Assembly: GCA_949317995.1 (NCBI GenBank)
Contig: OX439043.1
Location: 59,165,339-59,229,338 of the forward strand
Direction of reading: 5' to 3'
DNA: 64,000 nucleotides
Origin: Acholoe squamosa
Lineage: Eukaryota; Annelida; Polychaeta; Phyllodocida; Polynoidae
Of the stretch, positions 21,839 through 34,210 are shown in pieces. The notes beneath the pieces are model-generated. The model saw nothing but the letters and a program-made list of their open reading frames with translations, did no database searches and was not told the origin of the DNA. Numbering within the stretch: the stretch's first letter is position 1; each line of letters begins with the position of its first letter. The position numbers were made by a program, and so were the translations under genes.

Positions 21839-22133
21839 CTACACTGAAGGTACACTATGGATACCTTGTCTACCTCAGGTACACTATTGATACCTTATCT
21901 ACCTAGGTACACTAGGGGATAACTTATCTACCTAAGGTACAGAAGGGCGTCATTGTCTACCTGAGGTACATTAGGGTATTGTTGTCTACCTGAGGTCCAC
22001 TAGGACCCCAACCTCGATGTCTAGCTGAGGTACACTAGGGTGCTGTTGCCTAGCTGAGGTACACTAGGGCATCGTTGTCCACCTGAGGTACACTAGGTCC
22101 TGCTGTCTACCTGAGGTACACTGGGGCCCTGCT
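21839..22133. repeat. Minisatellite, about nine degenerate copies
   Basis: The core CTACCTGAGGTACACTAGGG recurs with variable spacers, giving a period of about 30-40 bp. Copies diverge (CTAGCTGAGG, CCACCTGAGG), so the array is not freshly amplified. Confidence 0.85.
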
Positions 22134-22182
22134 GTCATTTTGAATTTTTAATGACATTAGTGCTATTTCGACATAATTTATT

Positions 22183-22400
22183 GACACATACTTCATTTCT
22201 TGATTTGATAAAGCTAAAAGTTCCATCAAATGCACCTATAATATATTCATATGGTCAGGGGACTTCAATATAACCATTTTAGGCAAAGTAGGTGGCAGCC
22301 ATTCTGAATTTTCAATGAGATAATCTTTATGAACACACATTTTCTTGTTGTAATGACGGTAAAGTGCCATTCAAAACACCTAAACTTAAAATTGACAACA
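22183..22400. repeat. Dispersed repeat, copy 1
   Basis: Closely similar, by eye well above 80% identical, to the reverse complement of 26180-26393. The shared core includes GGTCAGGGGACTTCAATATA. No terminal repeats or coding motif identified. Confidence 0.75.
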
Positions 22401-23306
22401 TTGAATGCATACATATAAACTTAAATAGGTTAGATGGCAGGTAATTTGAATACTTTGCTGCTTGTGGGTGAGTGAGTAGGCCGTCTATATTACATAATGA
22501 GGGTGAGTGATCATATGCTAGCACAGACAGGTCCAGGGCAAGGGTGTACTATTAGAATTACTACATATACATCTCAGGCTCACCTCTACAGGTACTCCCT
22601 TTTTATACGTTTTCAGATATGAAATGGTTGATAATGATAATCACTATGATCTCTAGGTCAGCAATTAAGATCTCAGTAATTATGGCATCCAATCAAAAAT
22701 ATTTTTCATTATCAATGGATGGAAACCCAACATGTAAAGGATACAAGCATGAGAATTTTTGTTTTATTTCTTGAGAGAAGGTATTTGAGGGTGATGCCAC
22801 CTATGTTATCAGTGATGACAAATAGGAATTCCTTGACCCCAAAAATATATATCTAGAACTTGAAATCATGTTTCTATGTTGATTAGAAGCAGAGAAGTGT
22901 GCTTTTTAACTCTGCCTTTACCGATTACTCATTTATGCGTAGTTTGGGCCGATTCTGACCGATTTTGGGCCGATTTTGAGCACCCTGTATCTTCCTCAAA
23001 ATCAACTGAAATCCTTAGATTTTTCTCATTGCTCCATCTTGAGTTGGGTTCCCCACACAGTCCAAAGAACTAATCTCTACCTCTTATAGGTTTTATATGG
23101 CAGACTTACAAACATGAGACAATAAGTTGGATTCAGCATAACAGTTTGCCATGGTTTTTATCAATATTCAAGCCAAAAATCATGAAAAACATCAAATAAT
23201 ATTATTTTTTTGGTGAAAATTGACTTTGTACATTTTTCCATGATGAACAAAATGACATTGAAATTTTCAGTCTATTTTGATGCATTATTGGCCATTTGGG
23301 CTGGTT
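22401..23306. other. Intergenic, no gene seen
   Basis: AT-rich, with a short GGGCCGATTTTG-type duplication near 22945-22975. No coding signal. Confidence 0.5.
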
Positions 23307-24007
23307 TCATGGCAACAGATATCCTAAAAGTGATGATTTCGGGATGATTGTGTTGACTCCGTTGTGCAGTCTGGGTGCGTTCGAGTCCCCTTTTTGGTCA
23401 CTTACTACCAATTTTTGCACTGGTCCCCGAACGTCCTGCAGTAACTCACCAGTTACCAGTGGATACTTGTGTGGTAATGTACTGGGATCTGAGTAATCAA
23501 ATGCTGCCATAAGGCCACTCCATGCGCGTTCACCTTGGGCAATCTCCTTCAAAATATGTGTGTTCTGAGCCCGAAGAGAAGCCAATTCCAACTCCAATTC
23601 CTTCTTCTTCCCCAATTGTTGTATCTGCTTCTCCCTGGCCTTCTCTGCCTCAATCTGCACCTGCAAATCCTGTAGATTCTCCTCAAAGGTATCGTCCGTG
23701 TTCCCGGTCTGCATTGGAGGTTGTTGGCCAGTGTGGTCCGGCCATCCTGCCCGGGCGCCCCGTCGTCCTGCATGGCCCCGGGGTGGTCATGGCCAACTGA
23801 CTCCATGGTAGCCGGTGGTCCCCCATGGCCTGCTTGCTCCTTTAGGGCTCCTAACTGTTGCTGCGGGTCACATTTGGGGTTAGGGTGTTTACACGTAGGA
23901 CACAGTCTGGAGTTCCTGTGGTATTGCTCCTCGCAAGAGTCACAGATGACTCCCATGGTGAAGAAAAAGACAATAAAAAAATCCAAAGTTCTTGTCCTGC
24001 CTGCCAT
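23307..24007 (-). pseudogene. Gag-like fragment: zinc finger followed by coiled coil, frameshifted
   Basis: The first frame (24007 down) carries CDSCEEQYHRNSRLCPTCKH, a treble-clef or PHD-like cysteine cluster, then a Gly/Gln-rich linker. A frameshift at about 23730-23760 leads to the second frame (to 23307) with a strong coiled coil (LQVQIEAEKAREKQIQQL onward) and a C-terminal part ending SLLGYLLP. A zinc finger followed by a coiled coil and a short DVRG-type segment resembles the N-terminal region of Gag proteins of some animal LTR elements; this is recollection, not search. No pol follows, so it is a relic. Confidence 0.45.
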
Positions 24008-24070
24008 ATGCTGCTGCTGCTTGCTGAACTGCTGTCACCCCTGCTGTGGGTGGAAAGTGTGAGGGTGTAA

Positions 24071-27000
24071 CTGTTCTAAACTACACCAGGTGGAGGTGGT
24101 GCAGTGTCTCAAGTCAATAGGCCAATAGATCACCCGGGTGATCTTTTTGGACTGATAATGAATGTATATTGAGATTGTTCAGAAAACACAAAAAATCTTT
24201 CAAAATATGATTTCTAATGTTTTATGATATAGATATATTTTATTGCTGAACACTAAAAACTTTGAGATTCATTGATTATCAGAAGAAATCTGCACAGTCA
24301 TGATGGACAAATTAGGGTAATTTAGGAAGAATATGATTCATCTGGATAGTCAGATACCTCATATCAGTGTGGATCCAGGGTTTTGACTTGCTTAAGTCAG
24401 TAATTTTGGCTAAATTAAGTCAGACTTAAATGGGAAAAAGAAACTCTGAGCTACATACAAAAAGGATGTGGTACAGCCTACAGCAGAAATCAATGTCTCT
24501 CTGTAAGGAAATATTATATTGAACTTTAATGGTCTATCCCAATGGTTTAAAGTTAGTCAACTAACCATACTTATAATAGGATGTGTGTAGTACACATCAG
24601 CCTCATGTATTTATAGTTAGTGGGATTTAGAAGGGTTTGATGTGGGAGTTGGAGTCGGCATGATAACACGCTTATGACTGAAGTATGCAGACTATATTTA
24701 GAAAGAATTATAGTGTCAGTCATAGGATATAAATTATAAGCAACATTCTTTTATTTTGATCTCCCCCTCAGGTGAGGTATAAGTTTACATAGATCACAGA
24801 TGCAAAGCGATTCTTATAAGGAATCTACTGTCTCCAACCATGTCATTATTGGTTTGACACTACACCAATAGGTTTTCTATGAGAAAAGGCTTTTTTCACT
24901 TTGAATTTTCATTATGGGTTCACCATATACACCCAAAGATTCTGGCTGCATGGCTGGTTTTCTTTTTTTGAAAAATGAAAAGCAGTTTTTATTTTCCTGC
25001 AGGTTAACCTGTATCTAACCTGTATCTCATGGCATTTAAACCAGACACAGCATAACCTGTTCTATAGTTATACACCTATATGGGATGCCTGCTTTAGTGA
25101 AAGTATATAAGGAGGCTTAGATTCCAATTATACCTTTACTAGAACAATAAATTGTCAAGAAATGTAAACTTTATAATGATTGTCTCATAAGCTATACAGA
25201 AATGTTGTTATATACCATCTCTAAAATGCTTTGCAGAAACTTTGGAGTGCTTGGTACATGCAAAATATTTGTTGTAAAGGAATTTCATAATATGCAAATG
25301 ACGTTTAAGAGGGTTTAGTGGGGGGCCTCCCTTAGAAGTCCACCAACTCTTAATTGTTCATGGTACCAGTTAGGCAGGGGGGAAGCCCTGAACCACACCC
25401 CAAAATCTACATGATGGCCACAATCCGAGGTTGAGGGATAGTGGGGTGCAACAGGTTCATTGCACCAGGTTGGCAGGGGAGAATTTATCTCAGCCTAGCT
25501 CTAGATGGCAAAATAAGTCTGATATTATGGGGGACCGTCAGTGTAGCATTGCAGCTATAAATAGCATTATGACGTCAGACCCCCATTTCATGAGAGGGGG
25601 TTGGCAAGAAAGAGGAGTACTCACTCACATGGCATTTGTGACAAAACTGGTCAACAGAAATCTATTAAAATTGAATGGAATCTACAGAAGTGTTGTCTAA
25701 TTGTGTTGTTTGAATCTTGGTTCAAATATCGGCAATGGAAAGTCAAAGTGGAAGTTTCTCTTTTCCAGGAGACTTCCATAGTAAAATTATCTCCGAAGGG
25801 AGATAAGGCAAAGGGCAGAGTATTTACTCTACTGGTACTTGCAAGTTTATAGATCTTTAGATTAAGATTTAATTTTAAGTCATTAAGTGTATGAGACAGG
25901 CATGTTCTAAGGGAGGAGTAGTCATATAATTGGTGGTATACTTTCGAAGATACAGCAGTCTGACTACAGTCCCCCATACAAGTACTACTTTGTTACATTT
26001 TTTCCCCTCTATCTTTTAATTGCTGTCTAGTTTACATAATGGAGTCTCATGGTCTATGTAGGCTTTGTTATGATACACAAGACCAGTTTGTGCTGAAGCA
26101 AAATACACATTTACCCTCAACCTATATTTACTTTAATAACCGATCTCCTACAAAGGGGAAAATATTCACTGTTGTCATTGATCTATATTTAGGAGTTTTG
26201 AATGGCATTTTACCATATAACAACAAGAAAATGTGTGTTCATAATGATTATCTCAGTGAAAATTCAAAATGGCTGCTTCCTACTTTGTCTAAAATGGTTA
26301 TATTGAAGTCCCCTGACCATGTGAATATATTATGGGTGCCTTTGATGGAATTTTTACCTTTATCGGATCAAGAAATGAAGTATGTGTGATAACACACCAG
26401 TATGCTTTGTATACATACCATGCGAGCACAAAATCGGACCTGTCCGAGCTCAGCTTAGTACTATTGTGATAGTACAAAGTATAAAATAGAACCAAATTTT
26501 CAGTTGTTCTGAAACATACCACAGGGCAGTGGCAGTGGCTATACAATACACCACCATTGTTATACTGCAGTGTAAATGACAGAAATGGGTCTACAGGCTT
26601 AGAACCATAGACAGAAATGAATTTAACTCCTCTTTTCTCACCAGATCTTCATTATTTTTACAGAATAGCAATTCCTTTCTACGTTCTTTCTACCAATATT
26701 ATATTTGTATTTGCATCAACATTCTGAATATAGGTACTCGCTTCTATACCTGTGAGGACCTTTTGGGTCCCTGACTGCGAAGGGATACATATTTTTTTTT
26801 GTAATCACATTTATTAGTGGTACATCTACACTTACGGCAAAAATCAGTTTGTGGACTGTTTTTTGTTGTTAGAAAAACAAAGTCAGTCACGTAGGGAATA
26901 AAAATGTTGGGGTTCTTTTCCAAACATCCTAACTTAAGCCAAAAAGGGAAAAAAAGGGACAAAGCGAAAACCCTACATACTCTTGTATAAATTCCACTTC

Positions 27001-28440
27001 CATGTCCACTCTCGGGATAAATGCGGGGGCTAGAAATAGCCTTAAACCATTTACAAAATCTACATAGCCTACTTGACAACCGTCCTCGACGATTTTACCC
27101 TTCCGCTAAAAGCCCATTTTCTGATATGAAATAGTTATGAGCCGGTGGAAATCATTATCAGGCCCTTTGGGGAGTACTATATCATATACATTTATAGTCT
27201 GCAATGGGACATCATGTGGGTGGAGCAGTATTTTCCCCTATATGTAACTGCTGTAGATAATCATTTGTGGGCTCACATGTGGTGCAAACAGGACCCTATA
27301 TATACTCCAGTATAATATGTAAAACATTAGCCATCCTCTAGAATGCCGAAATAAAAAATCATGATTTTTCTCCCCGTTTGAGTGCAGGTATCGTGTATCA
27401 TTGCTTCAAAACCAGACAACAAAATATTTGAATTACAACTTCATACTATTATACGGTAGCTAGCCAATATATAAGGTACTCTCTTAGTCAACATAGTCCC
27501 TTCTCTATTCTGTTTCTATTTTGATTGATTATGAGTATAATATATAGCCGCAGCCTATGCCAAAACGCAAATGAAAGTAAGGCGTATAATATTATTTGTA
27601 ATTGACAGGATCTTAGGGCGCTAAGTGCAGGCTGCATTAAGGCCCCTATTCCCAGTACATTATGATCAGTCCAAAGGATGGGTGCGGCTTATATGAGGGT
27701 ATTTGGCACTATAGAACAGTATTAAAACTACAATTTTCAAGCACCAGATGCACCTCATACGGATGATACGAGGGTACGGCTCATACGAGAGAATTTGCGG
27801 TAATTCCATCCTCTCCTAGTGTTTGACTGAGAGGCATGCCATCGTATGAGATTGGGTCCGGGGGTTGGTTCCTCTACTCACGAATCGGCACAAAGGTTAG
27901 AGAAATCGTAGCACTACTAACACTTATCTCTGTCAATTTGAGCAGAGCGCAGTGTTCCAATCGTCACATTGTATATGCTGTCGTCGGGGATGTTGAAATG
28001 AGCTCCAGAGAGTGCACCGTTATAACCACAGTGCCAATACTCCATCATGCTATCCTACACTGTCAGACTGCGGGTACCTTTTAACAGTAGATTGCTTCCA
28101 TTTTTGGAAAACAGTGGTAGTTAATGTTAGTACAAATCCAATGACCCAACAGTGGGTTCTACTTTACCCACTACAGTGGTCTTGATAGCCCATTTACAAT
28201 TGGGGCTGAGAGTGTATAGTTCAGTTTACCATGTAACAAAGCACAAGAGACTCATCACAGACACTCACGTCCATTTTTTTTACACGTGGCACCACGTGTC
28301 ATTACCTGTCAGACCCACGCCATCCAAGTATGCATACAACATTGTTTGCCCCATAAACCCAGTTACTATATATAGTATCATATTGTGTGTATTATGGGAT
28401 AGGGAGATCATGATTGTGGGTGGGTGAACGATTTGGTGAG
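24071..28440. other. Intergenic, no gene seen
   Basis: AT-rich. Contains the inverted dispersed repeat (26180-26393) and a piece of the CGTATAAG-type family near 27690-27800 (GGTATTTGGCACTATAGAACAG, then CTCATACGAGAGAATTTGCGG). Open frames at 25431-25977 and 26744-27079 are unrecognised and lack splice context. Confidence 0.5.
26180..26393. repeat. Dispersed repeat, copy 2 (inverted)
   Basis: Inverted counterpart of 22183-22400. It makes up most of a 116-codon frame at 26039-26389, which is therefore not a gene. Confidence 0.75.
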
Positions 28441-28520
28441 TCGCTCATCCATAGTGACCACTCAGGGCCGCATGATTTCCCCAGGTCCACGTTCTCTCTA
28501 CTGTGTGGGCATGGTGCTCG

Positions 28521-28560
28521 AATATAGTGCCGGCGAGTTTACACTTGCCAGCACTATATT
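28521..28560. repeat. Hairpin with 17-bp arms
   Basis: Arms 28521-28537 (AATATAGTGCCGGCGAG) and 28544-28560 pair with two mismatches. GTGCATCATGCC, also found in the hairpins at 34017 and 34174, follows at about 28562. Confidence 0.7.
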
Positions 28561-29050
28561 GGTGCATCATGCCGACCGTTTTTGTCATGTCATAATTCCA
28601 TAAGATGACCGTGCACATAGGGTTTAGTAGAGTAGTCGTAGTTCTGAAAGGACTTATGTCGGTTACTATGTGCGGCACATTATGAATTTCCTTATCATAT
28701 GAATCCTATGTTGTTGTCAGAGATATTGAAAGAGGAATCAGCTATGGCTAAATTCCACTGCGACGATTCCATAATAGGCTTAAAGGATTACGAATGTATA
28801 GAAATGATCGCCCAGCCGCGTACAAAACCCACCCATTGAAGCCATAAGGAGCAGCCCTCAAAGAGTTAGCCCATATAATGTGGTGAGATGTCTGAGTGCA
28901 CGTTCTCTGCTGATTGCTCCTAGCGGTATATCATAATTTGGCTGCCCTTATAATAGAAAAATAAAAAAACATACAACGCTACCTAACTTGCCATTACATG
29001 ATATAATGGCATGCCTATATTGAGGCACGGGAGAGATTACTGAAATTGTC

Positions 29051-29070
29051 TACGTCACTATAGTGACGTA
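29051..29070. repeat. 20-bp perfect palindrome with CRE half-sites
   Basis: TACGTCACTA and its exact reverse complement abut. Another TGACGTA lies 4 bp downstream. It could bind bZIP factors or be a transposon relic. Confidence 0.6.
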
Positions 29071-29972
29071 AAATGACGTAGATTTTCGATATTCGTGACC
29101 ATACATGTAATTAAGTCAAGAGAAATGCTGTTCACACCATAGTTTTGCACTTAATCTCGACATCGTGATGACAATAACTATTTAAAAGCACAGATTGTCT
29201 TTATCTCTAGATCTATGGTGCTACTGAACCAGGACATAGAATACCTTTACATGCGAAACCTGAGCTGTTTTGATCAATATGGTTCCTTTAGCTGATTAAA
29301 AAAATCAACTACATTGTATATTCAATATGAAAAGAAAAACGTAGAAACATTCTGATACATTGTTTACTCTAATGAGGTTCCTCGTTTGCGTCATCATTAT
29401 AATTATGGTGAATTCATCTCATAAGCGATACGGATACTCTTTAGGACTTGTAGTGAAGAGCCCAGAGTCAGCACGGGGGGGGGGGGCGCTAAATAGTAAG
29501 AGTATACACTGTCAAATACAGGTTATACCACAGTTCACGATGTTTAACACATGCTGGACTTGTCAAAGAGGATCTTCAAAAACGTACTGTTGTTCCTTTC
29601 TTTCTTTTCCTTTTTACTCCATGAGACCCCACTACTATAAAGCATATGTTTAAATGAATTAGGTTTTGCTTTATGTAGCAGCAGCTGTCAAGCTCGCTAC
29701 CGTAATCCCTTTCGCCACAACAACAACTTTTACAATTTATTAAGGAACTTTTGTGGGTTTATCGGTAAGTACAGGGAAGACAATTATATCCTTCTGTGCA
29801 GATTCTAAATAAACGTACGGTTCAGGTCATTAAGTCGTAAAGCGATACCGGCCAGACGTCGGTATCTTCTTCAAAGGAATAGAAATTTCATACATTTCGC
29901 AGTTCTGTCAATTCTAAAGTGAAGAGGGTGTGTTTTATCTTTCTTTACTATAGTAGTTGATATTCCAATTAT

Positions 29973-30090
29973 CAAGGTCTGCAGAGACATTTGAATTTCC
30001 ATAGTTACCAAAGAAATTGAAAAATTAAATGAAAAAAAAAGAAGTTTTTTTTTGATAACTATAGATATTCAAATGGATCTTTAGGCCTTG
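29973..30090. repeat. Imperfect inverted repeat, 40-bp arms
   Basis: Arm 29973-30012 (CAAGGTCTGCAGAGACATTT...) pairs with arm 30051-30090 around a poly-A/poly-T loop. It resembles a small fold-back element. A CGTATAAG-family relic begins just after, at about 30096. Confidence 0.6.
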
Positions 30091-32589
30091 ATCCCTGTAC
30101 CGTAATACCTTGTGAATAAGGCGCGGCTTATACGCGAGAGTACATGACTGTTGGGCCTTATCCAAAGAATTAGCCAAAGTTAGGGTTGCACCTTAAAATC
30201 GAGAATTTAGCACATATAGAACAGACTGAATTGACCAGAAACATTGCTTAGAGTGCTGCTATTGTCTCTGTTCTCAGGTTGCATCTCATATGCGGGTGTA
30301 CGGTTGAATCAGCAAAAGAAAAGCATTCTTAGGATAAAAAACAATCTTAGAAATTGCTTCGTTTTTATTTCCAATTCATCAGAGCTCAGAAATATACAGA
30401 AATTCTATCCCATGCTGCTCTTTAAAGCAGAACAAACTAGAAAAGGATGTTTTACTCCATTCTACATGCACTGTAACAATGGAAACGCCTTGATGTGGGG
30501 AAATGATAAAAGTATACGGTCATATAATGGTGTATGATATGTATGGATATAAATTTTCCTTCTAGATTGCTGAAATGTTCTAGCCCATCCACCCTGTTGT
30601 GCCCCCTGAATAACGGATACTAGTACTACACATTGCGACCTTACGGTCAGGTGGCTTGCTAGTCTGTGGGAGATAAATAAAGTATTTACAAATATGTTGC
30701 CACGTGTTTGTAGTGCCAATGCCCTGAATAGGAACATGGAATGCATTTCCTCTATTCTCTCAAACCAGAATAGTCAGCAATACAAACATAACGTTGATAC
30801 AGCACATTCCTAGACGATACTCTCATTTCTCGTGAGTTTCTGAATAATAGTTGTTTCCTTTATTCATTTCTTGTTGCAATGGGAGGAGATTACTTAGAAT
30901 AACACTAACAATAACGATAGGGCAATAGCCAATGTGTTTGTACATAAACAAAAATCCTTTAAACAGTGAACTTTGCCTCCTGTACACTCTGTGTGGATAG
31001 GATCCATTGTGGCCTGACTGGAAGTATATGTTTCCTGGGTTGCTATGGTGACGGACACACAATAATAGAGCAGGTGCAACTATAGTGCCACCTTGCCAGA
31101 ACCAATGATTCTGTATTTTGGGGTCTGCCCTGAATATTCCCCATAGCGCCCACAACGCATTGACATTGGTAAATACAGGATGTTTTATACAATGTACTTT
31201 CAGAAGGGTAACATCCATTAGTAGCCTTCCGTTGTTGCTCCCAGTAGTGCAAGGCAAACTACTTTCTACATTTTGTATATTTAGATTATACAAGCTTACG
31301 ATTTGTCCCAGATGAACTTAAAGGTGCTACAAGATGAGGTACAAATATATGTTCTTCTGATTTCTATCTCAGATCACTTTCCAATTAATTTCATGATACT
31401 TAATCTAGTAAGGAGTGGGTGTTGATACACACAGTAAAAAAGCAATGTTCAACTGTGTTCACTGCATTGTTTAATTACGACCAAAGTCTCCATGTGGCAG
31501 CACTGAGCAGTCTGCAACCCTGCAGGCTTCGGCAGGTTTCCCTTGGGAAGGAGTAATTTCAATAAAACACAACAGTCTGATTTCCTAGCTACAGTTGGCA
31601 CTACTGTGCTGATGCAATTATGTGCTTGTCAACAAAGATATTTCTAGACATCTATTTCTTTGAAATTAGCATGATTAAAACTCTCAGAATTGGTTTAGAT
31701 GTGAACAGTACGCACACGAGCAAGTGGGCTGGTTATTAAACTGCTGTCTCGAGTTCCATGTTGGAACGCGCCGTTTACCTGAGCGCCAGATCGTTGAAAA
31801 CCCTGAAATTAGAGGTTTGAAAGTTTTTATTGCCAAGTCACAAATTATACATGAGTGATAAAATCTGACAATAAAGGTGATATCCTTAGGTTCACAAGGT
31901 TCTCAGTTTTCAACACATAGTTAATGGGATTAATGATTTATGTAAGATGATGAGGGAGAGAAAACAGTAAATATAAGGGTAACAGAAAAAGCACTATATA
32001 CAAAAGGAAAGAAGAATGTACAAGAAGAAATTATTCCATGTTGAGAAAAATACCATGAAAGCAGATTCATAATCTAATCTGCACACTTGAAATTCACAAT
32101 CACCATTTTAATAATTGGGCTTGATAAAGAGACAAGGGGAACTTAAAGATTTGAGATTTTAGAAAAAAAAAAACCTCACAAAATACTGAAACTAACATTA
32201 ATATATCCAAAGAGACAACCTGTCTGGTTTTTACTGATTTAACGAAGTACATTTGATTATATCAATTTTATGTATGTATGTAACACCCATCTATATGCAG
32301 CAGCAAGCTCATAACATGAAACAATACACCCATGCATCCAGCTACAATTATATCAGATATAGCAGTTGCATTAAGAAGGTGGTAGGTTAAGTCATTACAA
32401 CCCACCCCCTACACCTTCTTAAATAGTCTAGCAGTCCAGAACAACAAAGTGAGGTCACTACAACCTATCCCTGTTTCCTGGCTGACATTTGACCCAGACA
32501 CAATGAAGTGAAGTGCAGGTGAGGTCATTACAACCCATCCCCACATCGACTACACCATGAATAGGTCAAAAAGTTAGACACTTGTTTAG

Positions 32590-33957
32590 ACTATAATCAA
32601 CTTTATATTTCATATGTAGCACCTTCTGGTGGTGTTGCGGTTTTGGTCAAATCAGCTATTCTTTGCTTAAAAACGAATTTGTTTGGGCTACGCTGATGCC
32701 AGGCACTTAGACAATTCCACAGCGTTGTACCTCTGCTCAGTGGGGAGTTCAAATATCCTCATTTCTGGCTCTAAGAACTCTAAAACAAATTTGGTCCTCT
32801 GACCTCAACCCCTCGCGCCTAGGAGCATCATCTATCATTTCAGGGCGTGTTGACAACTTAAACATAATTATATGACAATGTTAGTTGTTGTCTTCTCCTA
32901 TTTAACTTACAAACATCAGCAGTTTTATACATATCATCTTCAGTCATAATTTTGCCATGGAAACAAATCTTTAAACCTCTTAATTGTAGCCTCTCCAATT
33001 TTTTCAAAAAGATTTCATTCGCTCCATCATGCACAAAACTTGCATAGCCAAATAAGCTGAGAACAGTTGACTTATAAACCTGTATACATACATTCTCTGT
33101 TAGTAGATGGCGCAATTTACTTGTATTAAATAGACGATTATTCACTTTAGCAATTAGTTCGTTCATCACTTGACCAAAACTTAGAGCAGAATCAATTTTC
33201 AATCCCAAATAAGGGTAACAGTTTACTTCCTCTAATTTTTCATTATACAAATAAAAGTTATGTGGTCGCCTCTTTTTTAGTTTTTGAGCACCACCAAGCC
33301 AGCATACTTTGGTTTTATCAGTATTGACAGTCAGCCTATTCGAGATACACCATTTTCCTATATTATCAATTGCTTTTTGTAATTATGAGGCCACTAAGTC
33401 CACTTTATTATTGGATGTATACACTACCAAGTCGTCGGCATATAACAAAAATTTACAATTTTTTATGACACTTGTCACATCGTTTATATATGTAATGAAT
33501 AACAACGGCCCAAGGACAGACCCCTGAGGTACTCCATACCTGACAGACTTAGTGTCAGAAGTGTAACTTCCAATTTTAGTATATTGAGTCCTACAACTTA
33601 AGTAGCTCATTAGCCAATTTAATACACAATCACCAAGACCAATTTTCCCAAGGACTTCAATTAAGTGACCATGATGAACACTATAGAAGGCCTTTTTAAG
33701 GTCTAAGAAACAGGCACAAGTAAGATGACCCCTGTCTCTGTTTTCATATATGTCATTCAGGAAGGTGAAGATGGCATCACCTGTACCAAAGCCTTTTCAA
33801 TAACCAAACTGCTTATTACTCAAAATATTGTTTTTTTCGAGGATTTCGCATAGATGCATGTGCATAATATGTTCAGCAATTTTAGATTGGACTGGAAGAA
33901 GTGAGATTGGTCTCCAGTTCTTGATAAGCTTCATATTGCCAGATTTTGGTATCGATT
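32590..33957 (-). pseudogene. 5'-truncated non-LTR retrotransposon (LINE) reverse transcriptase
   Basis: Reading down from 33957, the frame gives IPKSGNMKLIKNWRPISLLP, a TGA (33797-33799), LDLKKAF, then GVPQGSVLGPLLF and LLYADDLVVY, a TAA (33383-33385), and the thumb region CYPYLGLKIDSALSF to a stop at 32858-32860. Matches to the usual C-terminal tail (TTLWNC, NKFVFKQRIADL) continue in another frame to about 32595. Catalytic Asp residues remain. Upstream endonuclease and ORF1 are missing. The order and motifs fit the CR1/Jockey group. It is dead. Confidence 0.9.
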
Positions 33958-33967
33958 AATATATTAC

Positions 33968-34210
33968 ATGTTGAAATATGTCGATAAACAGCCGAGAAAT
34001 ACTCATTGATTCATTTGTGCATCATGCCACTCAAGGCATGATGCACTCTATCTCATCCACCATCAGGAATATGGGTCTACAAGGTGGAAAATTAAAAACA
34101 TTTAAATTGATATACATGTATTATATTTTGAAATCTGTCGACAAACAGCTGACAAATAGGCATTGATTCATTGGTGCATCATGCCCTGATTGGCATGATG
34201 CACTCTATCT
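33968..34210. repeat. Tandem pair of 157-bp units, each with a perfect 12-bp hairpin
   Basis: Each unit carries GTGCATCATGCC, a 6-base loop, and GGCATGATGCAC (34017-34046 and 34174-34203). Flanks such as TGTCGATAAACAGC and CATTGATTCATT are also repeated. The first arm also occurs at about 28562 and, partly, 48490. Unit identity is well below 100%, so the duplication is not recent. Confidence 0.75.

Larger units (their letters stand above)
28563..32589. other. Intergenic with small repeats, no gene seen
   Basis: Holds the palindrome and fold-back described separately, a CGTATAAG-family relic (30096-30220), poly-G near 29476, and a threefold imperfect repeat of GTCATTACAACCCA-type sequence near 32390, 32453 and 32521. 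A hydrophobic open frame at 29360-29653 runs into poly-G and lacks context. Confidence 0.5.

Noticed and set aside
23341-23395. tRNA B-box-like GCGTTCGAGTCCCC
   Set aside because: No matching A box or cloverleaf pairing, and it lies inside the gag-like frame.
26039-26389. 116-codon frame with MESHGLCRLCYDT start
   Set aside because: Mostly covered by a dispersed repeat also present inverted at 22183-22400.
29360-29653. Signal-peptide-like start MRFLVCVIIIIMVNSS
   Set aside because: It runs into a poly-G tract, has no promoter or splice context, and the rest looks random.
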